A DNA stretch of 64,000 nt from Rufibacter roseus (GTDB taxonomy: Bacteria; Bacteroidota; Bacteroidia; Cytophagales; Hymenobacteraceae). The stretch covers positions 124,001 through 188,000 of the forward strand of contig NZ_LRML01000003.1 in the NCBI RefSeq assembly GCF_001647285.1. Reading direction: 5' to 3'. The position numbers were made by a program, and so were the translations under genes. Shown here in pieces: positions 1 to 9,301 of the stretch. Position 1 is the first letter of the stretch. Each line of letters begins with the position of its first letter. Below the pieces are notes generated by a model. That model ran no database searches. It saw nothing but the letters and a program-made list of their open reading frames with translations, and was not told the origin of the DNA.

Positions 1-1437
1 GGTGTCATCTTCCCATGGCCAAAGTACTCCAGAGTTCTGAACATCCCCCTCACGGCCAATAAAATTCCACCCGAAGTAACGCCAGAACATATGGCCCATT
101 TGGTAATTAAACAGGAAGCTGAGGTTTGCCCCAAACGACGGTTTCTTTCCAGCTTCTACATCAACCCATTTCTGATACTGAGCCAGGTGGCTTGGTTGGT
201 TGCTGTACAAGCGCGGCAGCAAAGTTTTGTCTTTAGAATCATACACATATTCTTGCTTACGACCTACCTCAATGTACTTGTCTTTGCCCTTAATGTACTG
301 CGCACTTCCTTCTTCAGAAGCAACTGGCTCCGCATTGTACTGGGGCCCGAACAGCAACGGACGGTCACCGTACTGCTCGCGCTTCAGGTAAGAAACAAAC
401 GAAACTATATTCTCAGGGTCGTTCTCGTCAATGGTAGGGTCATAATTTGATCTGATTGGAATAATCAGGTAAGAGGAATAACCTATCAAAACAAAAACAA
501 AGCTCAGCAGGGCCGTATGAAGTGTACGATTGCCCGTGCGGATAGCATAACGGATGGCCCATACCAAACCTGCCACAAAAAGGACCAGGAAGAAAATGAC
601 ACCAGAGCCGAAAGGTAAGCCAAAGCTGTTCACAAACAGCACCTCAAACCAACCAGCTACAGACGGCAAGCCGGGGATAACACCCACCAGAACTATTCCT
701 AAGATAATGCCGCTGATGACCAGCGTAAGAATAGCTCCCACCAGCGAGTACTTTTTTAACCGGAAAAAGAAGATAAAAGCCAAGGCCGGAATAGCTACCA
801 AGTTGAGTAAGTGAACTCCAATGGAAAGTCCCACCATATAGGCAATCAGAAGCAGCCACTTGTCTGAAGACTCTTCATGCGCTTTGGTCTCCCAGCGCAG
901 CATAGCCCATACCACAAAGGCGGTAAAGAAAGACGAAAGAGCATATACCTCTGCCTCTACTGCGCTAAACCAGAAAGAATCGGTAAAGGTGAAGGCCAGA
1001 GCACCCACCGCTGCGCTACCCATAATAGCAATGGTTTGTCCAAAAGTTGGTTCAACCGTAGCCGTTACAGAAGCTGTAGTGGCGGTAGTACCCAAGCCAA
1101 CTTTTTTGGCAGGTGCACCCACCACTAATCTGCGGGCCAGAATACTAATGGTCCAGAACAGGAACAATACAGTAAAAGAGCTAGCCAGGGCAGAAAGTAA
1201 ATTCACCCACCATGCCACCTGCATTGGGTCACCGGCAAACATGGAGAAGATCCGACCCAACAATAAATAGAACGGCGCCCCGGGCGGGTGCGGCACTAAT
1301 AACTTATAAGAAGTGGCAATGAATTCTCCGCTGTCCCAGAAACTGGCGGTTGGCTCAAGGGTTAGTACATACGCAATGGTGGCCACTGCAAATACTACCC
1401 ACCCCACCAGATTGTTAATCCGATTGTATTGAAGCAT
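1..1437 (-). CDS. DUF2723 / GT117-family membrane glycosyltransferase (3' end cut off by the window)
   Basis: The ATG at 1437 opens a frame that stays open to base 1, giving 479 codons with no stop, so the C-terminal part lies outside the window. The N-terminus reads MLQYNRINNLVGWVVF and is followed by an LEPTASFWDSGEF segment and the HPPGAPFYLLLGR signature. These are typical of the DUF2723 (TMEM260-like, glycosyltransferase family 117) proteins common in Bacteroidota. Many hydrophobic helices follow up to about residue 330, then a soluble stretch begins. The family is thought to use lipid-linked sugars for protein O-glycosylation; substrate and acceptor cannot be read here. The family call is firm, the exact function is not. 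Confidence 0.85.
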   Translation of the reverse strand, partial: MLQYNRINNLVGWVVFAVATIAYVLTLEPTASFWDSGEFIATSYKLLVPHPPGAPFYLLLGRIFSMFAGDPMQVAWWVNLLSALASSFTVLFLFWTISILARRLVVGAPAKKVGLGTTATTASVTATVEPTFGQTIAIMGSAAVGALAFTFTDSFWFSAVEAEVYALSSFFTAFVVWAMLRWETKAHEESSDKWLLLIAYMVGLSIGVHLLNLVAIPALAFIFFFRLKKYSLVGAILTLVISGIILGIVLVGVIPGLPSVAGWFEVLFVNSFGLPFGSGVIFFLVLFVAGLVWAIRYAIRTGNRTLHTALLSFVFVLIGYSSYLIIPIRSNYDPTIDENDPENIVSFVSYLKREQYGDRPLLFGPQYNAEPVASEEGSAQYIKGKDKYIEVGRKQEYVYDSKDKTLLPRLYSNQPSHLAQYQKWVDVEAGKKPSFGANLSFLFNYQMGHMFWRYFGWNFIGREGDVQNSGVLWPWEDDT

Positions 1438-1510
1438 GATAGGTTAAAGATTGAACCCTCGAAATTAGTAATTTTCTGAAAGTGTTGGTTCTCGAGGAGG
1501 CAATAAATAA

Positions 1511-1540
1511 AAAAAGAGCCGGCTAAGCACGGCTCTTTTA
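1511..1540 (-). terminator. Rho-independent terminator
   Basis: GAGCCG and CGGCTC form a stem around an 8-nt loop, flanked by A and T runs. It lies 20 nt downstream of the stop of the minus-strand T9SS cargo gene (1561-2196). Confidence 0.75.
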
Positions 1541-1560
1541 CAAACGATATTGGTTTTCAG

Positions 1561-2196
1561 TTATTGCTGCTGCAGTATGAGACGCTTAGTCTCCACCATT
1601 TTTTCATTTACCAGCAGGCTGTAAAAATAGATGCCGGCCGGCAGCGGAGAAAGATCAACAGTAATGGTTTCATTAGCCGTTTCTTTGCTAATGGGTATTA
1701 CCTTGTATACTTTTCCTATGGCGTTGGAAATTCTGATTTTGTAGTTATCGTCTCCTAGCGCGGTAAGTGAAATTCGTGTCAGTCCTTTTGATGGGTTAGG
1801 GTAAGCGTTCAGGGTAGGCGCTGGCAGCACCCGCTGCTCCTGGAAAGTAGAAACAGAAGCAGTCTTGCTGTTCCCTGAAAAATTAAATTTCACTGATTTT
1901 ATTCCCGCTTTGGCAGATAATACACTGTTGCTCTTGTTCAGGCTCAGGAAAGGTGAATATTTTTTCGCGTTTGGGTTATAAGACGGCAACTGAAGGGCGC
2001 TGGAAATTCCAAAATCGGTAATGGTTAACGTGGCACCCGTGCGCCAATTCACCAAAACTGAGTCACCTTTAGAGGAGTCGGCCGTGCGACTGCCTGCGGG
2101 AATTGTACCTGGCACCACGCCAAAAGACGCGGCCTGACTACCAAAAACCAAGCTTATTGACAAGAAACCTAAAAGAACGCGTGTAAAAATTTTCAT
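1561..2196 (-). CDS. Small secreted protein with T9SS type A sorting domain
   Basis: 211 residues. The start is an ATG followed by a classic signal peptide (MKIFTRVLLGFLSISLVFGS, cleavage near QAA). Residues 25-120 are Ser/Gly/Thr-rich with no domain I recognise. The last 85 residues carry the T9SS type A sorting pattern: AYPNPSKG at the start, a beta-rich middle, then LPAGIYFYSL and a basic end (ETKRLILQ). Such proteins are exported by Sec, moved across the outer membrane by T9SS, and have this domain removed. The gene stands alone, with a terminator downstream. The role of the short mature part is unknown. Confidence 0.85.
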   Translation of the reverse strand: MKIFTRVLLGFLSISLVFGSQAASFGVVPGTIPAGSRTADSSKGDSVLVNWRTGATLTITDFGISSALQLPSYNPNAKKYSPFLSLNKSNSVLSAKAGIKSVKFNFSGNSKTASVSTFQEQRVLPAPTLNAYPNPSKGLTRISLTALGDDNYKIRISNAIGKVYKVIPISKETANETITVDLSPLPAGIYFYSLLVNEKMVETKRLILQQQ

Positions 2197-2345
2197 GCCA
2201 TATAACTAGAAGTAGGTGCTACATATTCTGATCTTTTCAAATATATAAAGCAGCCCCCTAACCACAAATTATTTTAACAAAAAATTAATGCCTCTTGGTT
2301 AAGAAAAAGCCAAAATGCCTTTTCTAAAATCCTACTCACTTTTAG

Positions 2346-2375
2346 GTAGTTTTGCCAAAAACAGCCCAAAAACAT
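2346..2375. repeat. Decayed copy of the nested palindrome family
   Basis: GTTTTGCCAAAAACAGCCC followed by AAAAAC matches the right half of the core. The left arm is missing. It lies just past the birA stop. Confidence 0.4.
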
Positions 2376-2378
2376 GCG

Positions 2379-3140
2379 TTAGCCAAATAGATATTTTATT
2401 TCTTGGAACTGAAAAAACTGCAATTTTTGTTCTACCAGCAATGCAAGCCTGCCCGCAGCGTCTACTCCTACAATTTGACCGGTAATTTTCTCACCGTTCA
2501 CTTCAAATGGATGCCATTCCTGATAGCGGTACAAGTGCTGTAGGTATTCCTGCTTTTGGGCATTGTGCGCTCCGCCCCGCAAGGCCAAATAGCGGCGTTC
2601 TATGTTCTCCAGCAGCTGATCGACAAGTTTAGGAAGAGGCAGCTGTTCTCCGCCAATGAAAGCGAAAGAGGAAGCTCTAGGGTGTAGAAAAGAAACTTGG
2701 TTAATGTTCAGGCCAATTCCTATAATGCTGTGCTGCAAAAAGCGACCGCTCACGGAGTTTTCTATGAGTATACCGCCCAGCTTCAGGTCATGGTAATATA
2801 GATCATTGGGCCACTTGAGGGAAGCACCCACAGGCAGATAGTCTCTAATAAGGTCCAGAGCAGCCAGCGCCACCGCAATATTAAGCGAGAATTGCTGTTG
2901 GGCCTCTAGGAAGGTTGGCTTGAGAACAACTGACAGCGTAATGTTTTTGTCAGGCTCTACATCCCAGCTATTACCGCGCTGGCCACGGCCCTGGGTTTGG
3001 GCACCCGCCACTATGACACAGCCATCCGTGGCTCTATTTTTGTTTAGAAGCTCATGGGCAACCGTGTTGGTAGAGGCACATTCGGGCAAAAAAATCAATT
3101 GTTGCCCCACAAAGAGCGTATTAGGCGAAAAGTTTTGCAA
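2379..3140 (-). CDS. birA: Biotin--[acetyl-CoA-carboxylase] ligase
   Basis: 253 residues. It activates biotin to biotinyl-AMP and transfers it to the carboxyl-carrier protein of acetyl-CoA carboxylase. Visible motifs are GRGQRGNSWD (the adenylate-binding glycine loop, around residue 50), KWPNDL (around 110), GGILIE and GIGLNIN. A small C-terminal barrel domain follows. There is no N-terminal winged helix, so it is a monofunctional ligase rather than an E. coli-type repressor. The only plausible start is TTG at 3140: upstream in this frame a TGA is met within eight codons and no ATG lies between. It is divergent from rsfS with only 40 nt between starts, so the promoters must overlap. Confidence 0.92.
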   Translation of the reverse strand: MQNFSPNTLFVGQQLIFLPECASTNTVAHELLNKNRATDGCVIVAGAQTQGRGQRGNSWDVEPDKNITLSVVLKPTFLEAQQQFSLNIAVALAALDLIRDYLPVGASLKWPNDLYYHDLKLGGILIENSVSGRFLQHSIIGIGLNINQVSFLHPRASSFAFIGGEQLPLPKLVDQLLENIERRYLALRGGAHNAQKQEYLQHLYRYQEWHPFEVNGEKITGQIVGVDAAGRLALLVEQKLQFFQFQEIKYLFG

Positions 3141-3180
3141 AAGCTTTAGTATTTTTGAGAATCAAATTTATATTTCCATA

Positions 3181-3579
3181 ATGAAACATAACACCATTCA
3201 GGACACATCCGACATATTGGCAGAATTGGTAGTAAAAGGAATGCAAGAAAAGAAAGCTTCTGACATTGTCGTTCTAAACCTGAAATCTTTGAAGAATGCC
3301 GTCTCTGACTACTTCATCATAAGTTCAGCCAACTCTGACACCCAATTAGACGCCATTGCCACTTCTATTGAAGAAGAAGTATTTAAACTCACCAAAGAAA
3401 ATCCTTGGCAGAGCGAAGGCCGTACCAACCGTGAATGGGTGGTGCTAGACTACGTAAACGTGGTGGCGCATATCTTTTTGAAAGAAAAACGTAATTTCTA
3501 TGCCCTTGAAGAACTTTGGGGCGATGCCGAGATTACGCACGTAGAATCCACGGAGGATTCTGCATCGGCCGCGGTATAA
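3181..3579 (+). CDS. rsfS: Ribosome silencing factor RsfS
   Basis: 132 residues from the ATG at 3181 ([17 protein letters not shown]); the frame is open further upstream, but that part overlaps birA antisense and is not coding. The protein binds L14 of the large ribosomal subunit and blocks subunit joining in starved cells. Typical motifs are [24 protein letters not shown], the [16 protein letters not shown] segment and [11 protein letters not shown] near the end. It is followed 47 nt later by ftsH in the same direction, the arrangement usual in Bacteroidota. Family assignment is certain. Confidence 0.95.
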   Translation: MKHNTIQDTSDILAELVVKGMQEKKASDIVVLNLKSLKNAVSDYFIISSANSDTQLDAIATSIEEEVFKLTKENPWQSEGRTNREWVVLDYVNVVAHIFLKEKRNFYALEELWGDAEITHVESTEDSASAAV

Positions 3580-3626
3580 AACATATACCGGGCTCGGAGG
3601 TTTACTTTTATCCAAAAGGACAATCC

Positions 3627-5734
3627 ATGACTGAAAAACCAGATAATAAGAAAAAAAGGAAAATAATACCGAATACCCCACCCCGCCCTACCATGCAAAT
3701 ATGGGTATTGGCGGCATTGGTTATATTTATTTTCGGACTCACTTACTACAACAACCTTAACGCCACAGTAGAAATACGTCAGCCCCGCTTTGAACAAATG
3801 CTGGAGTCTGGAGACGTGAAGAGGGTAGCGGTGGTGAACAACAACATGGTAGAGGTAACCTTGAAAGAGGAAGCGCTCCAAAACGAGAAGTACAAAGCAG
3901 AACTGGAAAACCGGGGCTCTTTCACTTCCACCCAAGGCGCGCACTACCACTTCCCTATCATTACCGCCGAGGCCTTCAAACAAGACTTAGACGAACTGCA
4001 GAAAAGCGTTCCCCGCGATGAAAAAGTGCCGCTGGAGATTGAAAAACGTACCGGACTGCTGGAATTGTTGATGGGCTGGCCTTTCTTTATCCTGCTCATG
4101 GTAGGCTTCTGGTTCCTGATGCGCCGTATGGCCACAGGCGGAGCTGGAGGACAGATCTTCAACATCGGGAAATCACGTGCCGCGCTGTTTGATGCCGAAA
4201 ACAAGGTAAAGATCACGTTCAAAGACGTGGCAGGTCTTGAGGAAGCCAAAGAAGAGATACAAGAGATTGTAGAATTCCTGAAGAACCCTACTAAGTTTAC
4301 TATTTTGGGAGGTAAAATCCCCAAAGGTGCTTTGCTGGTAGGCCCTCCGGGTACAGGTAAAACCTTGTTAGCCAAAGCCGTAGCCGGCGAGGCAGATGTG
4401 CCGTTCTTCTCCCTTTCAGGTTCTGACTTTGTGGAGATGTTTGTGGGAGTAGGTGCTGCCCGTGTGCGTGACTTGTTCAAGCAAGCCAAAGCCAAAGCTC
4501 CTTGTATCATCTTCATTGACGAGATTGACGCCATTGGCCGTTCACGTAGCCGCGGACAAATGCCTGGCGGTAACGACGAGCGTGAAAACACCCTGAACTC
4601 CCTATTAGTGGAGATGGATGGTTTCGCGACTGACTCTGGAGTAATCATTCTTGCTGCGACTAACCGTCCAGATATTCTGGATTCTGCCCTGTTGCGTCCC
4701 GGTCGTTTTGACCGTCAAATCAGCATTGACAAACCAGATATCAATGGCCGTACCCAAATCTTTGGGGTACACTTAGGTCCTCTCTCTTTGGCTGAGGATA
4801 TTGACGCCCGTAAATTGGCTGCCCAAACTCCTGGATTTGCCGGTGCTGAGATTGCAACGTGTGTAATGAGGCAGCTCTTATTGCGGCCCGCCGCAACAAG
4901 AAGGCCATTGACATGCAAGACTTCAATGATGCCATTGACCGTGTGATTGGTGGTTTGGAGAAGAAAAACAAAATCATTTCTCCGGAGGAAAAGAAAATTG
5001 TGGCTTACCACGAGGCTGGTCACGCCATTGCTGGTTGGTTCCTGGAGCACTGTGATCCGTTGGTGAAAGTAAGTATTGTACCACGCGGGGTTGCTGCGTT
5101 GGGTTATGCCCAGTATTTGCCAAAAGAGCAATTCCTGTACACTACTGAGCAGTTGATAGATGAAATGTGTATGGCGCTGGGTGGTCGTGCCGCTGAGCAG
5201 ATTGTCTTCGGTAAAATTTCTACCGGAGCCCTTAGTGACTTGGAGCGCATTACCAAAATGGCTTACAGTATTGTAACCATGTACGGTATGAACGACCGCA
5301 TAGGCAACCTGTCATTCTATGATTCTAAGCAGCCAGACAATACGTTCACCAAGCCGTATTCTGAAACAACTGCTGAAACCATTGACTCTGAAGTAAGACT
5401 TTTAGTCGGAGATGCTTACCAGCGTACCTTAAAGTTACTTTCTGAAAAACGACAGGAGCTGGAGCTGGTAGCCCAGGAATTATTGCAGAAGGAGATTCTG
5501 TTCCAGAACGATTTGGAGAGATTAGTAGGCGCCCGTCCGTTTGAAGGATTAACCGCTTACCAAGCTCACACGTCAGGAACTGACCGTAGCAAAACCCAGA
5601 GCGAGGTAGCCGCTGAAAACCACATTACCACGCCAACTGGGGCAGTGGAGTCTGGTGAAGACACGCCTACAGCCGCTGAGCCCGGCACAACACCTGGTTC
5701 TACCGCAGGAGAAGGTCCTACTTATAATCCGTAG
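3627..5734 (+). CDS. ftsH: ATP-dependent zinc metalloprotease FtsH, interrupted by a 1-nt frameshift near 4856
   Basis: Membrane AAA+ protease that extracts and degrades membrane and regulatory proteins. With one base restored it is 702 residues, a normal length. Order: TM1 about 23-40, periplasmic part, TM2 about 147-168, Walker A GPPGTGKT (about 239), Walker [12 protein letters not shown] (about 292), second region of homology with RPGRFDR, and zinc site HEAGH (about 461). At 4851-4860 the reading GCA-ACG-TGT replaces the family's A-N-V-C-N-E (GCA-AAC-GTG-TGT-AAT-GAG): one A is missing from a run of three. As given, frame 1 stops at 4946, and the protease half continues in another frame from about 4859. 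The start is ATG 3627. Both halves are otherwise intact, so I suspect a sequencing or assembly error rather than a dead gene. Confidence 0.9.
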
Positions 5735-5777
5735 GGCTGTTCCCTGGCCGTTTTCTGAAAAACAGCATAAAAACGCA
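5735..5777. repeat. Nested palindrome family copy upstream of the LUD gene
   Basis: GGCCGTTTTCTGAAAAACAGC core with partial outer arms. It fills the ftsH-LUD gap and ends 5 nt before the next ATG. Confidence 0.5.
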
Positions 5778-5781
5778 AAAC

Positions 5782-6432
5782 ATGTACGAAGCCAAATCTA
5801 AAGAGATTGTGCTCCGCAAGGTAAGAGAGGCGCTGGCAATGTCAGCGCCTTTTCTGCCTCCTACCCCAGACTTCGCCACCTCAGTATACGGGCCGTTGCT
5901 GGAAGACCTTTCGGTGCTGTTTGCCGAAACGTTTATCCGCAACAGCGGCACCTTTGTGTACTGCGAGAACGAAGAGGATTTCTTTGACCAGCTGTTTGAA
6001 TTCAAAAGAGAGCGTGGCCTGGACAACTTATATGTGTGGGAACCAGTCCTGAAAAAGATTCTGCACGCAGGCGGAATAAATTTTAATGGCACTGAGGAAA
6101 ACTTTATTGGCCACGCCGAGGCTGCGCTAACTACCTGTGAGGCACTAGTGGCCCGCACTGGCAGCATTCTGATTTCCTCAGCCAACGCCAGTGGCCGGCG
6201 GTTATCTGTTTACCCGGCTTTGCATTTGGTAGTGGCCAAGCTTTCTCAGCTGGTACCAGATATTAAGCAGGCCCTGCAGCTGGTAAAGACTAAGTACGAC
6301 AAGCGCCTGCCTTCTATGATTTCTTTGGTGAGCGGCCCCAGCCGTACCGCCGATATTGAGAAAACCTTAGTGATGGGTGCCCATGGCCCCAGAGAGCTTA
6401 TTCTGTTCCTGATTGATGATCACACCGATTAA
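5782..6432 (+). CDS. LUD domain protein (LutC/YkgG-like)
   Basis: 216 residues, ATG at 5782. The family signature is at the C-terminus: SGPSRTADIEKTLVMGAHGP followed by REL, as in LutC and the LUD (DUF162) superfamily. LUD proteins include subunits of the lactate oxidation complex LutABC, but there is no lutA or lutB next to it. Bacteroidota often keep a lone copy after ftsH, so a role in lactate use should not be assumed. It overlaps the following lpxH by 17 nt, which suggests translational coupling. Family is sure, function open. Confidence 0.85.
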   Translation: MYEAKSKEIVLRKVREALAMSAPFLPPTPDFATSVYGPLLEDLSVLFAETFIRNSGTFVYCENEEDFFDQLFEFKRERGLDNLYVWEPVLKKILHAGGINFNGTEENFIGHAEAALTTCEALVARTGSILISSANASGRRLSVYPALHLVVAKLSQLVPDIKQALQLVKTKYDKRLPSMISLVSGPSRTADIEKTLVMGAHGPRELILFLIDDHTD

Positions 6433-7195
6433 CCAACTTCCGCCAGGCAAGAAAGTATACTTCGCTTCTGATTTTCACTTAGGCGTACCAACGCCTGAGA
6501 AAAGTCTGGCGCGGGAACGCAAGATTGTCCGTTGGTTAGATGAGATCAAAACAGATGCCCAAGCTATTTTCCTGCTGGGCGATATTTTTGATTTTTGGTT
6601 TGAGTACCGCCATGCTATCCCCAGAGGATTTATTCGGCTACAAGGAAAGTTAGCTGAGATAGCTGATAGTGGAATCCCTATTTACCTGTTCACCGGAAAC
6701 CATGACATGTGGATGTTTGACTACTTCCCGAAGGAGCTCAACATACCAATTGTCAGAGAGCCCGTTTCGGTTAAAATTGGGAAGCACATCTTTTACATTG
6801 GCCACGGTGACGGGCTTGGACCAAAAGATCACACCTATAAATTACTCAAGCGTGTTTTCGCCAACAAGGCATGTCAGTGGCTCTTTGCCCGTATTCATCC
6901 AAACGTGGGCATAGGGCTGGCCAACTTCTGGTCGCGCCGTAGCCGTGTGCAGAATACCAAATCTGATGAAGTTTTTATGGGTGACGAGGAGTGGCTGGTA
7001 CACTATTGTAAGGAAGTAGAACAGCGCCAGCACCACGACTTTTACGTGTTCGGGCACCGCCATCTACCCCTGGACTTGCCAATTGGAGAAAAGAGTCGCT
7101 ACCTTAATTTGGGAGAGTGGGTCAATTTTTGCTCTTACGCTGTTTATGACGGGAACGAACTTAGCCTTACGTATTTTGAAAAAGCCGAAGCTTAG
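6416..7195 (+). CDS. lpxH: UDP-2,3-diacylglucosamine diphosphatase (LpxH-like metallophosphatase)
   Basis: 259 residues from the ATG at 6416; a TTG directly before it is less likely. Calcineurin-like motifs in order: ASDFHLG, LLGDIFDFWFEY, FTGNHDMW, IGHGDGLG and FGHRH, giving all the metal-binding Asp, Asn and His residues. The DFWFEY segment after the GD motif is characteristic of LpxH, which cleaves UDP-2,3-diacylglucosamine to lipid X in lipid A synthesis at the inner membrane. The start lies inside the LUD gene and the end overlaps the next gene by 20 nt, so three genes are packed head to tail. Confidence 0.88.
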   Translation: MITPINQLPPGKKVYFASDFHLGVPTPEKSLARERKIVRWLDEIKTDAQAIFLLGDIFDFWFEYRHAIPRGFIRLQGKLAEIADSGIPIYLFTGNHDMWMFDYFPKELNIPIVREPVSVKIGKHIFYIGHGDGLGPKDHTYKLLKRVFANKACQWLFARIHPNVGIGLANFWSRRSRVQNTKSDEVFMGDEEWLVHYCKEVEQRQHHDFYVFGHRHLPLDLPIGEKSRYLNLGEWVNFCSYAVYDGNELSLTYFEKAEA

Positions 7196-8006
7196 TCTTT
7201 TTGGCTTCGCAGCCGCGCTATGTTTATTTCTCCTTACCTCATCGGTTCAGGCGCAAACTCCTGTTTTGACACTGGCCTTCCAACTTCCGGCCAAAGGTCT
7301 TAGCCTCCAGTCTATTGACCGCTTTGACCGCATCTATATGTCAGATGCCCGCCAGAACGTGCTTCAGTTAGACACCTTAGGCCAGATCACCAACACTTTT
7401 TCGCCGCCTATACAAGGCCGCGTGGCCATGGTAGAAGCCTGGAGCCCGGCTAAAATTACAGTGTTCTATGATGACCGCCAGCGGGTACAATTGCTGGACA
7501 GGTTTCTTACGCCCCTTGGCTTAGCAGATTTGCGTGAATACACCGATGGCACCATTCGGGCGGCCACGCTATCGGCAGATGACCGCCTTTGGTTATTTGA
7601 CGAGACTTCTTTTCGGCTGCTCAAGATTGATACCCGCTACACCCGCATCACCCACCAAACACCTTTGGAACTCCTGCTCAACCGCGAGCCACATGATATT
7701 ACCTTTCTGCGCGAGTACCAGAGTAAACTGTATATGGTGGACCGACTATCTGGCGTATTCGTTTTTGATAACATGGGCAACTACCAAACAAAGCTTCCTT
7801 TGCCCAATTTATCTTATGTTGGCTTTCTAGGCGAAGAGCTATATTACTTGACTGGAAACCAAATTACGTTTCAGCACCTGTACAGCCCCAAAACCCGCAC
7901 CCTTCAACTCCCTGAAACAGCCTCACCTTACCGGCAAGTTTTAGTGGGTGATAAATTTCTGTACCTGCTTACCAACACTTCTTTACTAGCTTACCGCTGG
8001 CGGTAA
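7176..8006 (+). CDS. Secreted protein of unknown function, probably beta-propeller
   Basis: 276 residues if it starts at TTG 7176 (reads MKKPKLSLFGFAAALCLFLL as the N-terminus, a good signal peptide ending at VQAQT). This start overlaps the lpxH 3' end by 20 nt; no ATG is available near the signal peptide. The mature part has repeating short beta-like blocks (IYMSDARQNVLQLD, LWLFDETSFRLLKID, LYMVDRLSGVFVFD), as in propeller proteins of the NHL/WD type, and no catalytic motif. Close packing with lpxH suggests a shared transcript. Function unknown. Confidence 0.7.
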   Translation: MKKPKLSLFGFAAALCLFLLTSSVQAQTPVLTLAFQLPAKGLSLQSIDRFDRIYMSDARQNVLQLDTLGQITNTFSPPIQGRVAMVEAWSPAKITVFYDDRQRVQLLDRFLTPLGLADLREYTDGTIRAATLSADDRLWLFDETSFRLLKIDTRYTRITHQTPLELLLNREPHDITFLREYQSKLYMVDRLSGVFVFDNMGNYQTKLPLPNLSYVGFLGEELYYLTGNQITFQHLYSPKTRTLQLPETASPYRQVLVGDKFLYLLTNTSLLAYRWR

Positions 8007-8041
8007 GAGTAATGCCTGAAGGAGTAAATAGAAGCGGGGCT

Positions 8042-8081
8042 TTTCTGAGCTGTTTTTCAAAAAGAAAGGCTAAAACAGAAA
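8042..8081. repeat. Nested palindrome family copy
   Basis: GAGCTGTTTTTCAAAAAGA core with outer TTCTG/CAGAA arms, between two convergent genes, where it could also serve as a terminator. Confidence 0.6.
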
Positions 8082-8086
8082 GTTGT

Positions 8087-8413
8087 TTATTCTTTTGATA
8101 AAAACTTAAGCCCCAGCACCCCTCCTATAATGAGCGCAATGCAGAGCAAGCGTACTAAGTCTTTGGGTTCATTAAACAATACTATACCTAAAATAGCAGT
8201 TCCCACTGCCCCTATACCCGTCCAGGAGGCATAGGCTGTTCCCAAGGGCAATGTTTTCATGGCCTGTGCCAAAAGCACGAAACTCAAGATCATGACCACC
8301 ACAGTGACCAAACTGATCCAAGGTTTGGTGAAGCCCTCTGTATATTTCAGGCCTATGGCCCATCCTATTTCACATAGCCCCGCTGCCACTAGATATAACC
8401 AAGCAGAATTCAT
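8087..8413 (-). CDS. sugE: SMR-family exporter, SugE/Gdx type
   Basis: 108 residues from ATG 8413, with an AAAGGTG ribosome site just upstream; the frame is open further but without coding character. Four transmembrane helices and the conserved Glu in the first (GLCEIGWAIGLKYTEGF). The middle (LGTAYASWTGIGAVGTAILG) matches SugE, whose members export guanidinium ions, better than EmrE-type drug pumps. I looked for a guanidine riboswitch upstream and found none of its conserved motifs. A single gene, so it would act as a homodimer. Confidence 0.88.
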   Translation of the reverse strand: MNSAWLYLVAAGLCEIGWAIGLKYTEGFTKPWISLVTVVVMILSFVLLAQAMKTLPLGTAYASWTGIGAVGTAILGIVLFNEPKDLVRLLCIALIIGGVLGLKFLSKE

Positions 8414-8581
8414 AAATTCACCTTTAAAGATTAGAATGTGAACCAATTGAGAAACCCTTTGCACCTATTCATCTGGTAAGGTTCCGCTTTGGTCAGATTT
8501 TACTTGTACGCTTATTTGTAAAACTTTTATTTGCATAGATAGGCCATTTCTTACCTGCCTAACTTGTGCGCTTGCAAACTT

Positions 8582-9217
8582 ATGAAAAAAGCCGCCCTTA
8601 CGTTCTGCACTTTTCTAGCCTCTGTGGTCTTTTGCTGGTCACAGACGTTTCCAGCTTCCGCAAATGAGCCAGAAACCTTGTTTCAAGGAGACGTAAACCA
8701 CTCTTTCTATATAGCTCCCTCGCTCCTGCTCACGCACTGGCAGGAACGGTCTGGCTTGATGGTGGGTGGCAAGGCAGCATGGGTCATGAACCATAGGTTT
8801 GGGATTGGCCTATCTGGCTACGGATTGGTGTCGCGCAACAACATTGGCGAGATTGCTGAAACTAATAACGCTTTTTTACAGGCCGGCTACGGTGGGGCTT
8901 ATTTTGAATACACCCCGCAGCCAAGTCGTTTGCTGCACCTAAGCTTTCCGGTTTTAATTGGTATGGGTGGGGCTGCCTATACTAATAACGCCCTAGGTAA
9001 TAACACCTCTGGTTCTTACAGCTATGAGGTGTATGACACCGACACCTTTTTCGTGTTGGAGCCCGGCGTACAGGCAGAGCTGAATCTTGCCAGATTTATG
9101 CGGCTGGGGCTAGGCGTAAGTTATAGGTTTGCCCAAGGGGTTGACCTTCCAAAATCAACCGACAAAGACATGAGCGCCCCGGCGGTCTCGCTCATTTTCA
9201 AGTTCGGCAAATTCTAA
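8582..9217 (+). CDS. Outer-membrane beta-barrel protein, unknown role
   Basis: 211 residues from ATG 8582 (MKKAALTFCTFLASVVFCWS, signal peptide). The rest alternates hydrophobic and polar residues in strands (LTHWQERSGLMVGGKAAW, FGIGLSGYGLVS) and ends in an aromatic residue (SLIFKFGKF), as outer-membrane barrels do. No specific family recognised. It lies 84 nt ahead of a LytS-type kinase in the same direction, but a functional link is not shown. Confidence 0.72.
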   Translation: MKKAALTFCTFLASVVFCWSQTFPASANEPETLFQGDVNHSFYIAPSLLLTHWQERSGLMVGGKAAWVMNHRFGIGLSGYGLVSRNNIGEIAETNNAFLQAGYGGAYFEYTPQPSRLLHLSFPVLIGMGGAAYTNNALGNNTSGSYSYEVYDTDTFFVLEPGVQAELNLARFMRLGLGVSYRFAQGVDLPKSTDKDMSAPAVSLIFKFGKF

Positions 9218-9301
9218 CCTAAAAAATCATCATCGGCTGTGCCCTTGAATATATTACCAGCATACCAAGACCAAGAGGCTGTTTCATTACAGCCCATTTT
9301 T

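Noticed and set aside
4846-4870. Programmed ribosomal frameshift in ftsH
   Set aside because: No slippery heptamer or downstream stem is evident, and adding one A restores the family consensus exactly.
8414-8560. Possible guanidine riboswitch upstream of the SugE-type exporter
   Set aside because: None of the conserved ACGR loops or other class-specific motifs of guanidine riboswitches is visible.
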